A stretch of 64,000 bases of DNA from Conchocele bisecta. Lineage: Eukaryota > Mollusca > Bivalvia > Lucinida > Thyasiridae. Shown here piece after piece: positions 61,401 through 64,000 of the stretch. Position 1 is the stretch's first letter. Each line of letters opens with the position of its first letter. Where the stretch lies: contig CM055265.1 of NCBI GenBank assembly GCA_029237695.1, positions 217,547,679 to 217,611,678 on the forward strand, read 5' to 3'. A program made the translations under genes and the position numbers. The notes under the pieces are model-generated. The model did no database searches. It was not told the DNA's origin and saw only the letters and a list, made by a program, of their open reading frames with translations.

Positions 61401-64000
61401 CTACAGCCAAGTCAATGGTCTCAATGTAAATACAATGTATCTGGAACTACAGCCATGTCAAAGGCCTCAACATAAGTACAATGTATCTGGAACTACAGCC
61501 AAGTCAAAGGCCTCTATTAAGTACAATGTATCTGGAACTACAGCCATGTCAATGGCATCAATGTAAATACAATGTATCTGGAACTACAGCCAAGTCAAAG
61601 GCCTCAATGTAGGTACAATGTATCTGGAACTACAGCCAAGTCAAAGGTCTCTATGTAAGTACAATGTATCTGGAACTACAGCCAAGTCAAAGGCCTCTAT
61701 GTACGTACATGTATCTGGAACTACAGCCATGTTAATGGCATCAATGTAAATACAATGTATATGGAACTACAGCAAGTCAAAGGCAAAGGCCTGAATGTAG
61801 GTACAATGTATCTGGAACTACAGCCAAGTCCAAGGTCTCTATGTAAGTGCAATGAATTCTGGAACTACAGCAAAGTCAAATGCCTCTATGTAAGTACAAA
61901 TGTATCTGGAACTACAGCCAAGTCAAAGGCCTCAGTGTAAATACAATGTATCTGGAACTACAGCCAAGTCAAAGGTCTCCATGTAAATACAATGTATCTG
62001 GAAATACAGCCATGTCAAAGGCCTCAATGTAGGTACAATGTATCTGGAACTACAGCCAAGTCAAATGTCTCAAATGTAAATACATGTATCTGGAACTACA
62101 GCCAAGTCAAATGCCTCTTTGTAAGTACAATGTATCTGGAACTACAGCCAAGTCAAAGGCCTCAATGTAAGTGCAATGTATCTGGAACTACAGCCAAGTC
62201 AAATGCATCAATGTAAATACATGTACAATGTATCTGGAACTCATGCATCAATGTAAATACAATGTATCTGGAACTACAGCCAAGTTAATGGCCTCTATGT
62301 ACATACAATGTATCTGGAACTACAGCCAAGTCAAAGGCCTCAATGTAAATACAATATATCTGAACTACAGCCAAGTCAAAGGTCTCAATGTAAGTACAAT
62401 ATATATAGAACTACAGCCAAGTCAATGGCATCAATGTACATACAATGTATCTGGAACTACAGCCAAGTCAAATGCATCAATGTAAATACATTTTTTTCTG
62501 GAACTACAGCCAAGTCAAAGGCCTCTATGTAAGTACAATGTATCTGGAAATACAGCCATGTGAAAGGCCTCTATGTAAGTACAATGTATCTGGAACTACA
62601 GCCAAGTCAAAGCATCAATGTAAATACAATGTATCTGGAACTACAGCCAAGGCAAAGGCCTCTATGTAAGTACAATGTATCTGGAACTACAGCCAAGTCA
62701 AATGCATCAATTGTAAAATACAATGTATTTCTGGAAACTACAGCCAAGTCAAAGGCCTCTATGTAAGTATAATGTATCTGGAACTACAGCCAAGTCAAAG
62801 GCCTCTATGTAAGTGCAATGTATCTGGAACTACAGCCAAGTTAAATGCCTCTATGTAAGTACAATGTATCTGGAACTACAGCCAAGTCAAAGGCCTCAAT
62901 GTAAATACAAGGTATCTGGAACTACAGCCAAGTCATAGGTCTCAATGTAAATACAATGTATCTGGAACTTCAGCCAAGTCAAAGGCCTCTATGTAAGTAC
63001 AATGTATCTGGAACTGCAGCCATGTCAGTGGCATCAATGTAAATACAATGTATCTGGAACTACAGCCAAGTCAAAGGCCTCAATGTAAGTGCAATGTATC
63101 TGGAACTACAGCAAAGTCAAATGCCTCTATGTAAGTACAATGTATCTGGAACTACAGCCAAGTCATAGGTCTCAATGTAAATACAATGTATCTGGAACTA
63201 CAGCCAAGTCAAAGGCCTCTATGTAAGAACAATGTATCTGGAACTACAGCCATGTCAATGGCATCAATGTAAATACAATGTATCTGGAACTACAGCTAAG
63301 TCAAAGGCCTCAATGTAGGTACAATGTATCTGGAACTACAGCACAGTCAAATGCCTCTATGTAAGTACAATGTATCTGGAACTACAGCCAAGTCAATGGC
63401 CTCAATGTAAATACAATGTATCTGGAACTACAGCCAAGTCAAAGGTCGCAATGTAAATACAACGTATCTGGAACTACAGACATGTCAAAGGCCTCAATAT
63501 AAGTACAATGTATCTGGAACTACAGCAAAGTCAAATGCCTCTATGTAAGTACAATGTATCTGGAACTACAGCCATGTCAATGGCATCAAAGTAAATACAA
63601 TGTATCTGGAACTACAGCCAAGTCAAAGGCTTCAATGTAGGTACAATGTATCTGGAACTACAGCCAAGTCAAAGGTCTCTATGTAAGTACAATGTATCTG
63701 GAACTACAGCCATGTCAATGGCATCAATGTAAATACAATGTATCTGGAACTACAGCCAAGTCAAAGGCCTCAATGTAGGTACAATGTATCTGGAACTACA
63801 GCCAAGTCAAAGGTCTCTATGTAAGTGCAATGTATCTGGAACTACAGCAAAGTAAAATGCCTCTATGTAAGTACAATGTATCTGGAACTACAGCCAAGTC
63901 AATGGCCTCTATGTAAATACAATGTATCTGGAACTACAGCCGAGTCAAAGGCCTCTATGTAAGTACAATGTATCTGGAACTACAGCCAAGGCAAAGGCCT
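46413..64000. repeat. 46-bp minisatellite, at least 17.6 kb, runs off the right edge
   Basis: The unit is CTACAGCCAAGTCAAAGGCC followed by TCAATGTAAGTACAATGTAT and CTGGAA. Main variants are GTAAG/GTAAA, CAATG/CTATG and AAAGGCC/AATGGCA/AAATGCA. About 380 units are present. Because 46 is not a multiple of three, open frames wander through all three frames and are not genes. Clean blocks (46430-47890, 49860-51860, 60150-64000) alternate with indel-rich blocks (47890-49860, 51860-60150). Long stretches recur collinearly about 11.1 kb apart. Confidence 0.96.

Noticed and set aside
48288..62766. Dozens of short frames in the 46-bp array
   Set aside because: They are the same repeat read in three frames and broken by indels; no real gene is implied.
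46413..64000. CRISPR-like array
   Set aside because: The units are contiguous and lack unique spacers; the surrounding DNA is clearly eukaryotic.

Overview
This is eukaryotic genomic DNA, AT-rich and repeat-dominated, most likely from a marine invertebrate and probably a mollusc. The evidence is a spliced WD-repeat exon, several decayed LINE retrotransposons, short interspersed repeats of a kind I associate with molluscs, and a Maverick/Polinton with protein-primed DNA polymerase, retroviral-type integrase and double-jelly-roll capsid protein. Host coding content is minimal: one convincing exon (GNB1L-like, minus strand near 8.2 kb) and one weak candidate exon. No tRNA, rRNA or CRISPR was seen.

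Layout. 1-4520: a 75-bp minisatellite interrupted by a 2.2-kb foldback transposon whose insertion duplicated TGATAG. 4.5-9.6 kb: a perfect 30-bp hairpin, interspersed repeats, an ~0.88-kb direct repeat pair and the WD exon. 9.6-32.1 kb: a 41-bp minisatellite split by a 19.4-kb Polinton (10119-29536) flanked by AGGGA on both sides. 32.1-46.4 kb: fragments of at least three LINEs, a PHD-like zinc-finger fragment, hairpins, inverted repeats and MITEs. 46.4-64.0 kb: a 46-bp minisatellite that runs off the right edge.

Polinton. On the plus strand are a degraded major capsid protein (18.7-20.2 kb), a small C-terminal membrane protein with one in-frame stop (22.99-23.34 kb), a short broken gene and a DDE integrase (23.7-24.7 kb). 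On the minus strand is protein-primed DNA polymerase B (24.8-28.5 kb or beyond), in many frames but with every exonuclease and polymerase motif recognisable. A zinc-finger/coiled-coil protein (28.98-29.30 kb) is divergent from it. The outer ~68-72 bp of each terminal inverted repeat is itself a palindrome.

Sequence quality. Several blocks (about 9.6-22.9 kb, 30.0-30.7 kb, 47.9-49.9 kb and 51.9-60.2 kb) carry dense single-base indels next to clean sequence. The left Polinton terminus differs from the right almost only by extra bases. I infer that these blocks are unpolished long-read sequence, so part of the apparent gene decay, and perhaps some satellite length, is an assembly artefact.
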